A stretch of 64,000 nucleotides of DNA from NCBI GenBank assembly GCA_019096065.1, contig JAGUCH010000009.1:2924001-2988000 (forward strand). The letters are read 5' to 3'. Positions within the stretch are counted from its first letter, which is position 1, and each line of letters starts with the position of its first letter. The translations under genes were made by a program, and so were the position numbers. Of this stretch, positions 11,953-23,511 are shown piece by piece. A model generated the notes under the pieces. It made no database searches, was not told the origin of the DNA, and saw only the letters and a program-made list of their open reading frames with translations. Source of the DNA: Paracyclopina nana (taxonomy: Eukaryota > Arthropoda > Copepoda > Cyclopoida > Cyclopettidae).

Positions 11953-13953
11953 ATGTCGCTCTTGCAATTGCCCGATGAAATATTGGAAAAGGTTCTGATA
12001 AGTCCCGGGGTGAAGGCCAGCGATGTGGCAGCCATCAGCCAGTCATGCAAGCGAGGGCGAGAGGCTGTGCTGAGAAGCGCTACAATATGGCGCCGTTTGT
12101 TCGCTGTTCATTTTCCAGAAATAGCTCAATACCTTGAACTGCACGTTGAGGAGCCTCTACACCACTTTTGGCGTCACCATTTCGTCGTTCGGTAATCCAC
12201 ATTTCAACTAAAGAAGCATGTCAGCGTTCACGAATGTTGCAAATTGCTGTTTCATTAATTGCGCAATAACTTGAATTGAGGCATTTTTACGACGATATGC
12301 TTTTTCTTGAAGGTATTCCTTGCAAAAAAGCATCAAGACTTTGATTGAAGAGCTGTCCACCAACCATTACCATCGGCATGCATTATCCAATGTTCATATG
12401 GAGCATTTCTTGCAAATCCCTGACGCTGATTACCAAGATGGGTTGCTTTTGATAGACAGCCTGCAAGATTTGATTAAAAGTGGAAACCCTGATCGAGATT
12501 TGAATTTGCGCTATTATGGCACCATGGTAGTGACCTTTGTGCGTAGGTTCTACCTGGAGAAGAAATGGAGACATTACATGGAGTTGGCTAGCAATCAAGG
12601 CTATTACCAAGGACTTGTCATGCTGAGCCAATGGTTCCAACCTTTGGAATCAGTTCGCGAGGATAGGGTCAAGATTGACGTTCAAATCATTGCATTGGCC
12701 ACCTTGGATAAGTTGAAGACATCTTGCCCCAGTCATCCAATTTTCAACCAGAACCCCGTCCTCTTAGATCATGATGTTCTCCTCAAAAGAAATAGATTTG
12801 AGGATATGGATTTGAATCTGTCCATTCTGGACTGCCTGAATGAAGTCATGTTCAGGGATCAGGGATTTCGTGGCAACACTGCCAACTATTACAACCCTCT
12901 CAACTCGTTCATTGATCAGGTGTTGCAGAGCCGCCAAGGTATTCCCATCACACTATGTATTTTGTATTCCATGGTGGCCAAATTGCTTGGCATCCTCCTC
13001 GAACCCGTCAACTTTCCTCGTCACTTCTTGCTCAAGTGCAACTCTGTATTCATTGATGCATTCCAAGATGGAGCCCGGAAAAGTGCTGAGGAATTTGAGC
13101 AGAATCCTCATGAATTTGTCGTGAGAAAGCCAATGGAGGTGTTCCAGCGAATGGTTCGTAACTTGGTGACTTCGGCCCAAATCCAGGAGCAAGACATCAC
13201 ATGGAGCCTCCGTTCCTTCTCTAGCCTCAGATCAGCCTTGGAGCTGACTAAAATCATTGGCGGGGATTTCGAGTATCCTGGATTTGCTCTCTGCCAAATT
13301 TACCTGCAAATGAACATTAACCACAGAGAGATTATGCAAGAGCTGGAGAATCATGACAATTGGCCGCAAAATTTGTGGTTTGTGGGTGACAGCGACCATC
13401 TTCGAAATCAAGTACGAGGATTGCGTCGACTTTGCATGAGTCAAATGGAAGACGAATGCGTTGCTGGCAAGCCTGCCCTCGTGCCCAAATTGCGATCAAG
13501 CTTTGCTCAGATCTACGACGAGGACACTTTGAAGCAATTGAGTTGCTTCTCTGTTGGCATGGTGATGAAACATAAAAAGTACAACTACCACTGTGTCATC
13601 GTGGGATGGGATCCGGAATGCAAAGCTTCCACGGTGAGTTTCCTTTTGCATGTTCACCAGATTTATGCATTTGATTAATGGTTCTTTTGTAGCATTGGAT
13701 CCATCAAATGGGTGTGAACAAGCTGTCAAGGAAGGAGAAACAGCCCTTTTACAACGTTTTGGTTGAAGATGGCTCGATTCGATATGCAGCAGACGAAAAT
13801 TTGGCCTCTGTCAAGCCTAGGTGGATTGATCACCCTGCGGTTGGCAGATATTTCAAACACTTCCACCCAAACTACGGATATGAGCCCAACAGTGAATTGG
13901 CCAAAGAGTATCCGGAAGATACGTTTACTCTTCTATGGTCCTATGCTAACTAA
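11953..13953 (+). CDS. FBXO21: F-box only protein 21
   Basis: Exons 11953-12191, 12313-13633 and 13693-13953 join in phase to about 606 residues, close to the vertebrate length. An N-terminal F-box (SLLQLPDEILEKV...IWRRLF) binds SKP1. The central transglutaminase-like SirB1 domain is clear (QGIPITLCILYSMVAKLLG, PRHFLLKC). The C-terminus is the YccV/hemimethylated-DNA-binding-like domain (FSVGMVMKHKKYNYHCVIVG, YNVLVEDGSIRYAADENL). FBXO21 is the substrate receptor of an SCF ubiquitin ligase (known for the family). ATG 11953 is the first in frame before the F-box. No canonical AATAAA was seen directly after the stop; ATTAATATA at about 13970 may serve. Confidence 0.96.
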
Positions 13954-15320
13954 ATCAATTATAAGCATATAATTAATATATATTGGAAATTAGAAAGTTA
14001 GCGCCTAAAGGCAATCGACTTCTCAATTGGATTTTGAGGCTCAGGATTTGATCAGCTTAGCAGATTCCAAATCAGAGGTCTTGCATCACTAATGAATGAA
14101 TGTCAAGGGTGTGGTGCACTCAATTCAAGGGCAAAGAAACTCAAAACTGTTTGTGATATTGACCATCAATGTTGTGACCCAATTTACATTCATGCTTCCA
14201 CCCTGGAAAACGTCGTAGTAATTCTCTCAAGTATCAAGTTTGACTAAAATCCATGTGGCGGTGCACAGCACAAAAAAAGGGCCTCGTGGATCTTTTACGT
14301 AACATTAATTCAGCGCCATCTGTGGGCATCGCGAAAAGCAATGAGGCCCATTTTCTAAATAGTGCATAATAAGGCCATTAAAGTTTATGCTTATGCAAAT
14401 AGAGTAATTGCCTACAAGTTGAGTAATTATAGGGCTGCTTCTACATTAAACGAGTTAATTTTCTTTCAAATATTACCACAAAAAAGCAGGCAACAAAGCA
14501 AAGCATTTTCGCTTTCTTTTTGAAGCTGTTGAGCTTCCAGCATTTTTTCGTTGCCTTTATTTGGAATATTCACAAAACTTTGTAAACGACAGCAGTTTCA
14601 CTTTATGATGCAATTGGCTTTTATTGAAATGGGTTAAGTGTGGAGGAAGAAACATCAGACAAGTTTAGCATAAAACACTATCTCAACTTGCTGGCAAAAA
14701 TTGCGCACATCCCTAAAAATACCTGCAACAACTTAGCCGAAGAAAGCTAAAATTCGTAAAAGTGAATGCATATTATTTAAAGAAATTATTCAGCCATATT
14801 GTGCATATTCAGCAAAATAAGCCAAGTAGGCCTAATTACCCACAAAAAATGTCAACCACAGTAAACTACTGACTTTTCAAAAGTAGCTAGCATATTCCTT
14901 AGTATATGCTGCATTGGTGTAATCATCGTTAAGGTACTCCTACCATTTAAGTCACATTTTCAACTTTTTCCTTACTTTTCATGCATTTTCAAAGGCGGCT
15001 GATTTTGGTATTTACACTTTCAGCGAAAAAGATAAACGTTTTCACGCTGACTCGAAAGACCATCATCATAACACCAAGTTCTCATTTCACGACCTATTTC
15101 AGCTTCAAAAAAGGATGACAAAAATGCTTTGCCAAAGAAGTACAAATTGGTGTGGATTGGCAGGAAAAGATTCAGATTTGCAAAAGAAATCAATTGACTT
15201 TTGGTTTATGCGAGTAAAACTGGTATTCATTGCCACTTTATATACAACGTTTATATAAGTAACACGTGGGTTTTGACGTGAAGCAAAAGAGAAGCTCTGC
15301 TTTTGAGGCCGCCGTTGAAG
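13954..15320. other. Intergenic, no gene seen
   Basis: About 1.4 kb of AT-rich sequence between FBXO21 and the small secreted-protein cluster. I found no open frame with splice partners and no inverted-repeat element. Confidence 0.6.
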
Positions 15321-15360
15321 GTATAAAAAGGTTGACTTTTTTCGGAGCCTCAGCTCAGTC
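15321..15360 (+). promoter_or_regulatory. TATA box and TCAGT initiator
   Basis: GTATAAAAAG (15321-15330) is followed about 25-30 bases later by TCAGTC (15355-15360), the classical arthropod initiator. The start codon of the candidate neuropeptide gene follows 37 bases after the initiator. The spacing is right for a focused core promoter. Confidence 0.75.
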
Positions 15361-15396
15361 CATTTGTAGCTTGAGAGAGAATTCACTGTATACAAT

Positions 15397-17108
15397 ATGA
15401 AATTGTTTGCTTGTATGGCCGTCTCCGTTTTTTTAATTCTGTCAGCCCTGACTGCTCCAAGTTCTTCGGCCAATCTCCTGTTTCGAGGCCATAAAGACAT
15501 CTTACCCCAACAGAGGCTACTGCAGCAGCAGCAATTAGAAGACGAAGAGGACTACGATGATTTCGCTGAAGTTCCCAAATTCCTCAGGTGGTCGTACAAT
15601 ATTCCCAAGTCAGTTAGCGATGCTCAGTTGGTCGACATTTTGCTGCCAAAAAATAAGAGATACTGTAAGTACTATTTTCTTTAAACGGGCATTCTTCCGT
15701 TGGGTTTTCCTTAACAGTTGATCTCCGACGAGGCTCAGCCTTTAGCGGCCTTTGTTATTTTTGTGGTCACGGTCACGGTGGACTCAGTTTCCTTTAGAAA
15801 ACCTAGTATCTTTTAGGGGACTTTTACTGAAAGAGAACTTAGTATTCTGGTCAAAACTCAGTTTTTGGGGACCTCTCAGTTATCTGGAGATAACTCAGTT
15901 ATCTGGAGATAACTCAGTTATCTGGAGTGAACTCAGTTATCTGGAGAGAACTTAGCTATCTGGAGAGAACTTAGTTATCTGGAGAGAACTTAGCTATCTG
16001 GAGAGAACTTAGTTATCTGAAGAGAACTTAGCTATCTGGAGAGAACTTAGTTATCTGGAGAGAACTTAGTAGTCTGGGGGTTATCTCGAGAGAACTCAGT
16101 TATCTAGAAATAATTAATAATAATAATAGTTAATAAGAGTTTCAGGCATTCTGAAGAAATGTCAATAACTGAAATAACACTCAGCGTCTCATGGCTAGTT
16201 GCAAACTCATGGATAAATTCATCCTTTTTTAAAGACCTATTTCCCCCTTAATGACAAAGCTCCCTTTTTGTTAGAGTGCTAAATTTCAAGGCCTTTGTTT
16301 CTCCATGAATGGGAACCAGTTTCCTTTAAAGGTGTAAAAAAATTCACCCAATTTTGTTTCAAAGGCTTTAACATATTGGGTAGTGCCTTGCTTAAACTAG
16401 TTATAGCATAAGCTGAGATCTCTAGCGCTAGAATTCAGCAGCAGTAGAGCATTGTAAGCTCTCATTTTCCTCAATTTGGATATGGTCTCATTTTCCACTG
16501 GTCATCTCAGTTTTCTTTTGATGACGCAGTATAATGATCATAGGCATTTTACAATAATCATGTGACGCATTGCTTGAAATCCTTAAATCTTTAATTAGTT
16601 ACTTATTTTCACTAAAACTGCAAATCTGGGTAGTGAATACGATTTTTAGCCTGTTTTTGGCAAAATCCGTAAGGACATATAAAGTAGTGTCTGAGCACAA
16701 ATATTTCATGTCCTGAATTTCCATTAGCAATAATTTCTATGACCATGAGGGATCAACGATTTCGTAACGATAAGCATCTAGTGGAGGGTGAATTTTGGTC
16801 AAAATGAAATGACAGTATTTCATTTTCACTAAAATGCTTTAGCATCACACAGTTCAGGCTTCTTTCATTGTACCATGCATATAAATCAGCTGCAGCATTT
16901 GTAATTAGAAACTAATCATGCCAACTTTGCTCGTTATTCGTCCTCTTAATGTGTCTCTATGGGAAAATCATGGAGTAATCAGGAAGGTTCCGTTTGTTGT
17001 CTCTTTTCAGTGGGCATTGACATTCCTGATTACATTTCCGCAAGTGGCAAAGCTGACGCCATCAAGCACATGTCTGAAAAGATGAAATCTCTGGGACGAA
17101 AAAAATAA
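15397..17108 (+). CDS. Candidate amidated neuropeptide precursor
   Basis: Exons 15397-15664 and 17011-17108 join in phase to 121 residues. Residues 1 to about 25 form a signal peptide (MKLFACMAVSVFLILSA...). A Gln/Asp/Glu-rich spacer follows (LLQQQQLEDEEDYDD). A dibasic site in KNKR near residue 88, then a roughly 29-residue peptide starting YLGIDIPDY, then GRKK directly before the stop: the layout of a peptide cleaved at KR and C-terminally amidated (...KMKSL-amide). The dibasic site lies right at the exon junction, so exon 2 encodes almost the whole mature peptide. Class B receptor ligands (DH31, DH44) are similar in size, but the similarity is too weak to assign. The gene has a TATA/Inr promoter, and AATAAA overlaps the stop, with another at 17353-17358. 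Confidence 0.62.
15866..16110. repeat. 19-bp minisatellite in the peptide-gene intron
   Basis: Roughly a dozen head-to-tail copies of a 19-base unit, ATCTGGAGAGAACTTAGTT and variants, with two sub-types (GTTATC and GCTATC) alternating in the middle. Older diverged copies extend upstream to about 15790. It lies in the single intron of the candidate neuropeptide gene. Confidence 0.88.
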
Positions 17109-17797
17109 AACTCTTGGCATCATTTCTCCACGGTGGTCAAACCAATTATCATTTTTACTGTATTCTGCTTTCTCAAGCTAATCTTGCTGAGGAGGACTGG
17201 ATTAGCTCCACCATCATCATAGTAAGAAGATGTCTTCAGCATTGCATACACACACACCCTAAATTAATATTTATAATTATTTATAGCATTATTATCACTG
17301 CAATATTTTTCTTCGAATGTGCCACGTTTGTATTGTCTCTAAACTGATGAAAAATAAAGCAAAACTGCACGGTTTCACTAGAAAAGTCAGCATAGGTCAC
17401 CCAGTTCCGTTTTTTTCGGCGCAGGCTTCAACTTGGTTAGTACATAGTATGAAATTATTATTATTATACATTGACAAAATTGCAATCAAGATTGGCGCAA
17501 GAGATTATTATGTGGCCAGAGGAAAATCCTGTCAAGTAAGATGTCTGCCAAAATCCACTTTGGATGCAATGATGCAAAGATTGGTTGGGGGTGGAATTTC
17601 TACATTTAGGGAAGAAGCACACTGGGCCGTAGCCATGCCAAAGCGTCACTTCTTCAATTTCACCACTGAGTCCAAAAATCCACGCTCTTAAACTCAGTAA
17701 AGCACTGTTTGTTTTTTCGAGGGTATTTTAGCGGGAGCTTTACCCCAGTGTGAACTTCAAATAGCCACCCTGCTGATGCTGAACACCACCGCAACCC

Positions 17798-17805
17798 TAT
17801 ATAAA
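17798..17805 (+). promoter_or_regulatory. TATA box
   Basis: TATATAAA about 49 bases before the ATG of the next secreted-protein gene (17854), a fitting distance for a short 5' leader. Confidence 0.6.
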
Positions 17806-17853
17806 TTCCGATTTGTTCACTTTGGGGGAAAGTTAGTGTTCAACTGGATCATC

Positions 17854-18598
17854 ATGAATCGACAGGTAAATTCCTTCGCGGACTTTATTATTTTTCATTA
17901 AGGCGCTGATATTTAATTAAAGAAGATTTCCGTGCACAAGGGTCAATAATAAACTGATGAGAATGACTCTTTTTTGCTTCTGCAGTGCATCTCCGTTGTT
18001 TTTGCCGTACTTGTTGCGGCCATTGTGTCAGTTCATGGCGCGAGCCTCAGCAAATCCATGGAAGATCACCAGGATGAAAAAGACACCAGCTCCCGTGAGG
18101 GCAAAACTTTGGGTTTATTAACCGCAGGTGCCAGCGCCTTGTCTTCTGGAGTTGGAACAGCTGGCAAAGTTTTGGGAACTGCTGTGGGTGTCATGTCAGC
18201 CATTAAGCCTTTAATTATGCTCGGAGTTGGCAAATGTGAGTACAAATTGTAACGTAAGACCGCTACCGCAAAATTGGCTTTCTGCATGTCAGACCACTGT
18301 GCTAATAATAAACTCATACTTTTCAGATTACTTGTGGAAATGGCTGCAGGAAAACAATCCTGGAGTCCCTGCCATTCCCAACCTTGGCCATGCTGGATTT
18401 GCAGTCAACGCTGGCAATTTCGGCCATGCTGGATTCAACATCAATGCAGGAGGAAATCCTTCTGATTACTACGTTGTTCCGTCCTCTGATGACTTTTACA
18501 CGGTGCAGAGCTACGAAGGCCCTTCTTATTATGTTGACACTCCTTCTTCTTATACGAAGGAGACCTCCCATACTTGGGGATCTTCGAAAAAACGCTAA
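17854..18598 (+). CDS. Secreted Gly/Ala-rich then Tyr/Ser-rich small protein
   Basis: Exons 17854-17865 (only MNRQ), 17986-18235 and 18327-18598 join in phase to 177 residues. A signal peptide spans about residues 1-22 (...ISVVFAVLVAAIVSVHG). A hydrophilic stretch is followed by a Gly/Ala-rich hydrophobic segment (TAGASALSSGVGTAGKVLG), then two copies of GHAGFxxNAG. The tail is rich in Tyr, Ser and Pro and ends in SKKR. The composition suggests a membrane-active or structural secreted protein; no family is recognised. A 12-base coding first exon followed by a signal-peptide exon is typical of small arthropod secreted or cuticle genes. A TATA box is at 17798 and AATAAA at 18708-18713. Confidence 0.7.
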
Positions 18599-18626
18599 AA
18601 ATCACTGAGCACTGCGCATGCGCAGC

Positions 18627-18664
18627 CTAGCGCGCGCCGTGCCGGTACGAGGTCGGCGTGCTAG
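18627..18664 (+). other. GC-rich hairpin in a 3' UTR
   Basis: CTAGCGCGCGCC (18627-18638) can pair with GGCGTGCTAG (18655-18664). It is preceded by the palindrome GCGCATGCGC (18612-18621). The block is far richer in GC than its surroundings and lies between the stop codon at 18598 and the poly(A) signal. Confidence 0.5.
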
Positions 18665-18713
18665 CGCTCAATTTTGTTATTGTTGATGCTTGTGTATTAT
18701 TTAGGTAAATAAA

Positions 18714-20652
18714 TTATTAAGCAATTTGAAATGAGGTCTTTTGACCACTAGGGAAATTCTGGCTTCTTGTATTCATGCGTAGATGCAATGCTCACATAAT
18801 GTAAGCTGATTATTTATTTTTCTCGTGGCTTAGTCAGCAGTAATAGATTCATGCTTCTATGCTATCAAAAGGTATACCTCACAATTGTTTCCGTTTTCTT
18901 TTCTCTGGTTTGTTAATCACCTAGTTAATTATCGGGTCTGAATCTTGGATAATTGGATTGATTGCTGCATTTTCACCCTCTTTTTGGTCTTGGCCTTTCA
19001 CCAGCCTTAAACATAAAGCTCTCTTAGGTAAATTACTTCCTTCTTTTGATGTAGAGAAGATTGAAAATCTGCTTTTCTTTTCTTGGCTTTTTTTTCAGGA
19101 AAATGTCAGCTCTCAGGAATTTTATGTTTGAGTATTCATTTCACAATGCGTTGGGATTTTCCGGGGAAAGTAGAGCAATTTCGCCGCAATCAACAATGAG
19201 GTGGGCAAATTGGCGGAAAGCGTCAAAGAAAATTGCTCTGGCCTTTTTCATTTGAGCCTTTGGCCTTCCATGTGTGACGTCTTCAAAGGGGTCAGTTAAT
19301 TAAGGAGATGATTCAATTATGACAGAAGTGCTGCAAGAAAAAAGCAAGATAACCCCAATTCCCTTCAGATTAATTCGCTGACAGGTTAATCCAAGTTTAA
19401 TTCGGAAGAAGCACTAAATTGAAAAAAAGCTCGTTCAGTTGCGAGCAAAGCCAATTAAAGCTGTCTTGTCTTATTCATGCTGAGCATAAATAAAGTGGAC
19501 GCACATGCGCTTTATGAGGTGTTCACCTAAAGACACACTTGACAAGTACGTTTAAGGAAAACCTTTCTTCTTTAAAAGGTGCTTGGATTCAGTGCTGATA
19601 TACGTATAATAGTTACTATATTTTCTAAGGAAAATTATTTTAAAGTCATACTATTTATTCAAAAAGTGCCTGTAGATGAACACCTCTTTAATCTGTACAA
19701 GCTCAAGAGTTGAGAGCAGCAACAGTAGCAAAAAAATGACCTCTAGGCGCATTTCGTGCTCTCAACATTGTTACTCGAGAGCAGAGGTGTGGATTAAATT
19801 TCTTTCAAAATTCATAACTCACTGTGCTATTACTAGATTACTAGGAATTTTGAAGATATCACACAAATTCCCCACCCACAACGAATGATTCTACCTCATT
19901 TTCATTTTCAGCAGTTTGCAGGCTTGGTTTGTGCATTATGAGCATTAGTTGAAAACCAAGCCATGTGCTAGCCATTACGTTTAAAAAATCAGATAACCTA
20001 TCCCATTGATGCAACAGTGAAGAGAATTTTGGGTGACAAATAAGGCATGATGAGCACAGCAAGCTTCCTCAGATTTTGTTGAAATTGAGCAACCAGCCAA
20101 ATAATGTTAGAGTGCATTTCTATTTCGGCTCAACAATAGAGATGATTAGGGTAGGACATTCATTCACCTCGCTAAAGCTGAAAATATTTCGTTTTAGTCT
20201 AATCAGAGCATTTGCAAGTACTCCAAATACACATTGGGGCTTTTGGCCGAAAAAAAAGTCAGGTAATAATTGCATTTCGTAAGCGAGCAGGTTTTTGTTA
20301 TGATTGCACGGGTCAAAAACAGCAATTATAAACAAATAACTGACTGTTCGATTCAAAGAATATTTTTGATTGGAGTCATTTTTTGGTGTGGCCATCTCAA
20401 AAAGCAAAAAAAATGTCAGGAGATTTTTGGCATTTTTCCCCAATGTGCTGCACACTGGTCACTTTACAAAAGTCGGCTGGAGAGCTTCTCAGTTGTCAGT
20501 TAGTTGTAAAATGCAAAATCATGCGTCAGCAGCGCAACAAGAACACAACTTACAAGTATACTACAGAACTTGCAAAGGAAGCTTGATAATTTCAGTCGAT
20601 TCTGAGGAAGTTGTGGCCAAGCTGGGTGATTAGAGCGAATATCTCACTAGTC
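18714..20652. other. Intergenic, no gene seen
   Basis: About 1.9 kb between the secreted-protein gene and the methuselah-like receptor. Open frames here are short, lack ATG/splice support and overlap one another on both strands. No repeat structure was recognised. Confidence 0.6.
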
Positions 20653-23404
20653 ATGATCATGAGAGTTTTCTGGCTGTTATGGTTGAGCTTTGCCTCATTT
20701 TTCTGCTTGGTCACCAGTCAAGAAGAAGTTATTGCTCAATATGACTATGAATACAATTCTGACTATCCAGACTGCTCAAGCTTGGACGAGTGCAACTTTT
20801 ATGACCACGAGTGTAGTGCTATGTGCCATCATAACCATTTTCCGAATTCCACCTTGGAATCCAAGTTTGGTGCCAAAGTGAGCAAATGTTGTGGCTTTCA
20901 TGGGTACATCTACACTGACAATTGTGATGTAAGTTACACCTGCCCTTAGCTAAAATATTTCTATGGTGAATTACTTTTTTCATTGAAGGCAAGAAGGCCT
21001 CAGTTATTTGGGAAAAAAGTATGTGGGAGAAAAAATCACGAGCCAGAATTGGTCACAGCCTCAAGATTGTGTCCAACTTTTTGCAAGCTAATTTCTTCAA
21101 GCACATTAAGAGGAGCCCAGAATTTCACCATTAATCCTGCAACTGGTGTGCTCAGTTTGGCTGCATTGATTGGAGGCCGAGTTGAGAATTATTGTGTATC
21201 CTATGAATGTTTGGATGATGCATGGGCAATTGGTTTGGAAGTTTGTGTATGCAGTGACGATGAGCTTTTGCAAACGCTGAGCCAACCTTTTGAAAGGGCC
21301 AAAAAATGCTGCCCAACTTCATGGCTTTCTGACTACTCCAAAACTGAAATTGGCTGCCCCAAAAACATCCCCGAGGAGAACTTTAAATGCGCAAATGGAA
21401 AAATTGTAGAGTATTCAAGCATTGAAATAGACGGGGATACCATTATTGGCAGGCACTTCAACAATGAAATCAAGAAAACGATCCAAGACGAAAATTACTG
21501 CATTGGCTCCACAATTGAAAACACTTTGAAGGGTGAAGCCATAAAAATGAAATTGTACGTTTGTGAGGCCCCCTGTAATGGAAATGAGCCTTGCATTAGG
21601 TAAGAAGAAATCTAAAGATTGTCCCACAATTATTGGAGTAACAAATTAGGAAATTGATGCCAGATTTTAAAAGTCTGAGAAATATACTATGCTCGTTTAC
21701 TTTGACAATCTCCATTCATATTTATTTTCACAGAACTTGCTGTGAGCCTGGAAAATTGGAAGCCACTTGTGATGACCCGCCTGGAAATGCATCATTTCTT
21801 GCAGGAAATTCCCAAATTTCTAATCTCCTAGGAGATGATGAGAAGCAAATTCTCCAACACCTGATGAAAGCTGATTCTGCTGAGAGGATTTGTACACCTG
21901 GAAAATCGCGAATGCCCTATTTGAACCCCAAAGAAAGATGCAATGACAAGTTCGAGCTTCAAAGGGAGAAAAATCAGGTTGTCCTTTTTAGCAGCCTTCT
22001 GGGCAAAACTTTCAACCAAAATGAGTTCTGCTTGAATGTCTTGGAAGGCAATTTCTTGTCAGCTGAAGTTTGCAGAGAATCAATCACAAGGCACAAATTC
22101 AAGTACTGAAAATCTCACTCTAATGGTTTTTTATTTCTATATTTTTTAATTATTTTCCTGACCAGGTTTTACCCCTACATTCTGATGATATCTTGCTTCT
22201 TTTTACTGGTTACTCTTGTGGTATATACCATTTATACCAAGTTGCTCACTCACTATACCAGAATTATGAGGCATTTCACATTTACCATGCTTGTGGCTTT
22301 TGCTGTGTTGTCAATCAACCAATTGGAGTCATTCAAAGAAAAGGCCATAGAACTTTGCATATTTTTCGGTACAACTTCAAGCCTAAACTCTGAAAGTAGA
22401 AATGTTAATTTCCTGCATAATTTAGGGTATGTTGAGCAATACATGTTTCTGGTATCTTTCACTTTGATGACAGCCATGAGTGTGGAAGTTTGGATGCAAA
22501 CAAGGTGAAAAAGGCTACAAAAGTAACATTTTTCTCAGCTCATGGCCTTTGTTTTTGACCACAGTGGGAACCAAACCAGCAATAAACGCTACATGCTGGA
22601 AATATTGGCTGGTTATGGGTTTCCTCTGGTGGTGACAATTTGCACCATTTTGGTGGAAACTCTGGCTGAAAGGTGCTCAGATTTCAGGCCTAGGTTTGGT
22701 GAAGAGCAATGTTTCTTCACAAGTAAATTGGATTTTCGTCACCCTTGTGGTATATTATGCCTCAATGTAATTTTCCCCCTCAAGGTATACTTGCCAAGGG
22801 TATCTGGTTTTACCTCCCCATTGGTTTGCTGCTTCTGGTGAACTCGGTCATGTTTGCCACCATTGTGGTGAGAATTTGCAAGATAGACCGAAATAATAGA
22901 CAACTGAACCTGAGGTCTGGAAATAGAAGTGACAGCATGGAAAGGTATCATGTTTTTTAATAAGTCAGCTTGCTTTCACACATGCTTAAACATTTTGTCC
23001 CCTTTATATTCAGCCACATTCCTAGGTTTTTGCTATTCCTCAAACTTTTCCTTGGCATGGGCTTCATATGGACTTTTGAGATCTTCGCTGGTCTATTCCA
23101 TGACCAGCTTCCGGAATCAACTTGGTAAGCTTTTTAAAAATTTCTTTATAAGGGAATTAACTTCTAATTTTAAAGGTATGTCACTGACGTACTCAATATG
23201 CTGCAAGGATTCTACATTTTTGCAATTTTTGTCTGCAAACGCAACGTTTTGAATGAGATCTTCAAGGGAAGGGATGGCATGTCAGCTCAAAGCAGGTCCA
23301 ATGGAGCTAGAATTCCATTGATGCCACTGAAGACAAAGAGGAAAGAAATCATGTCCACAAGTGGCTGTGGCCCCACTAATTCAACTCATGTTACTGAAAC
23401 TTGA
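20653..23404 (+). CDS. Methuselah-like G-protein-coupled receptor
   Basis: Nine exons: 20653-20928, 20989-21599, 21734-22102, 22166-22368, 22426-22504, 22565-22722, 22785-22944, 23026-23124 and 23176-23404; total about 727 residues, all junctions in phase. A signal peptide (MIMRVFWLLWLSFASFFCLV) precedes a long Cys-rich ectodomain of about 480 residues. Seven membrane segments follow (YILMISCFFLLVTLVVY, RHFTFTMLVAFAVLS, MFLVSFTLMTAMSVEVW, ...). The TM6-TM7 block (LGMGFIWTFEIFAG, YVTDVLNMLQGFYIFAIFVC) is the methuselah signature. Family members are secretin-like (class B) receptors linked to stress resistance and lifespan in flies. The ligand is unknown. AATAAA is at 23423-23428; a convergent transporter gene begins 107 bases after the stop. 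Confidence 0.92.
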
Positions 23405-23511
23405 AATGAAGCCACAGCTGCTAATAAAAACACTTCACTGATTTTGAAGGAAATCAAAGATAAAAGGAAAAAAATACAAAAAACTCCAAAAATTGGCCAA
23501 AATGGTTTATT

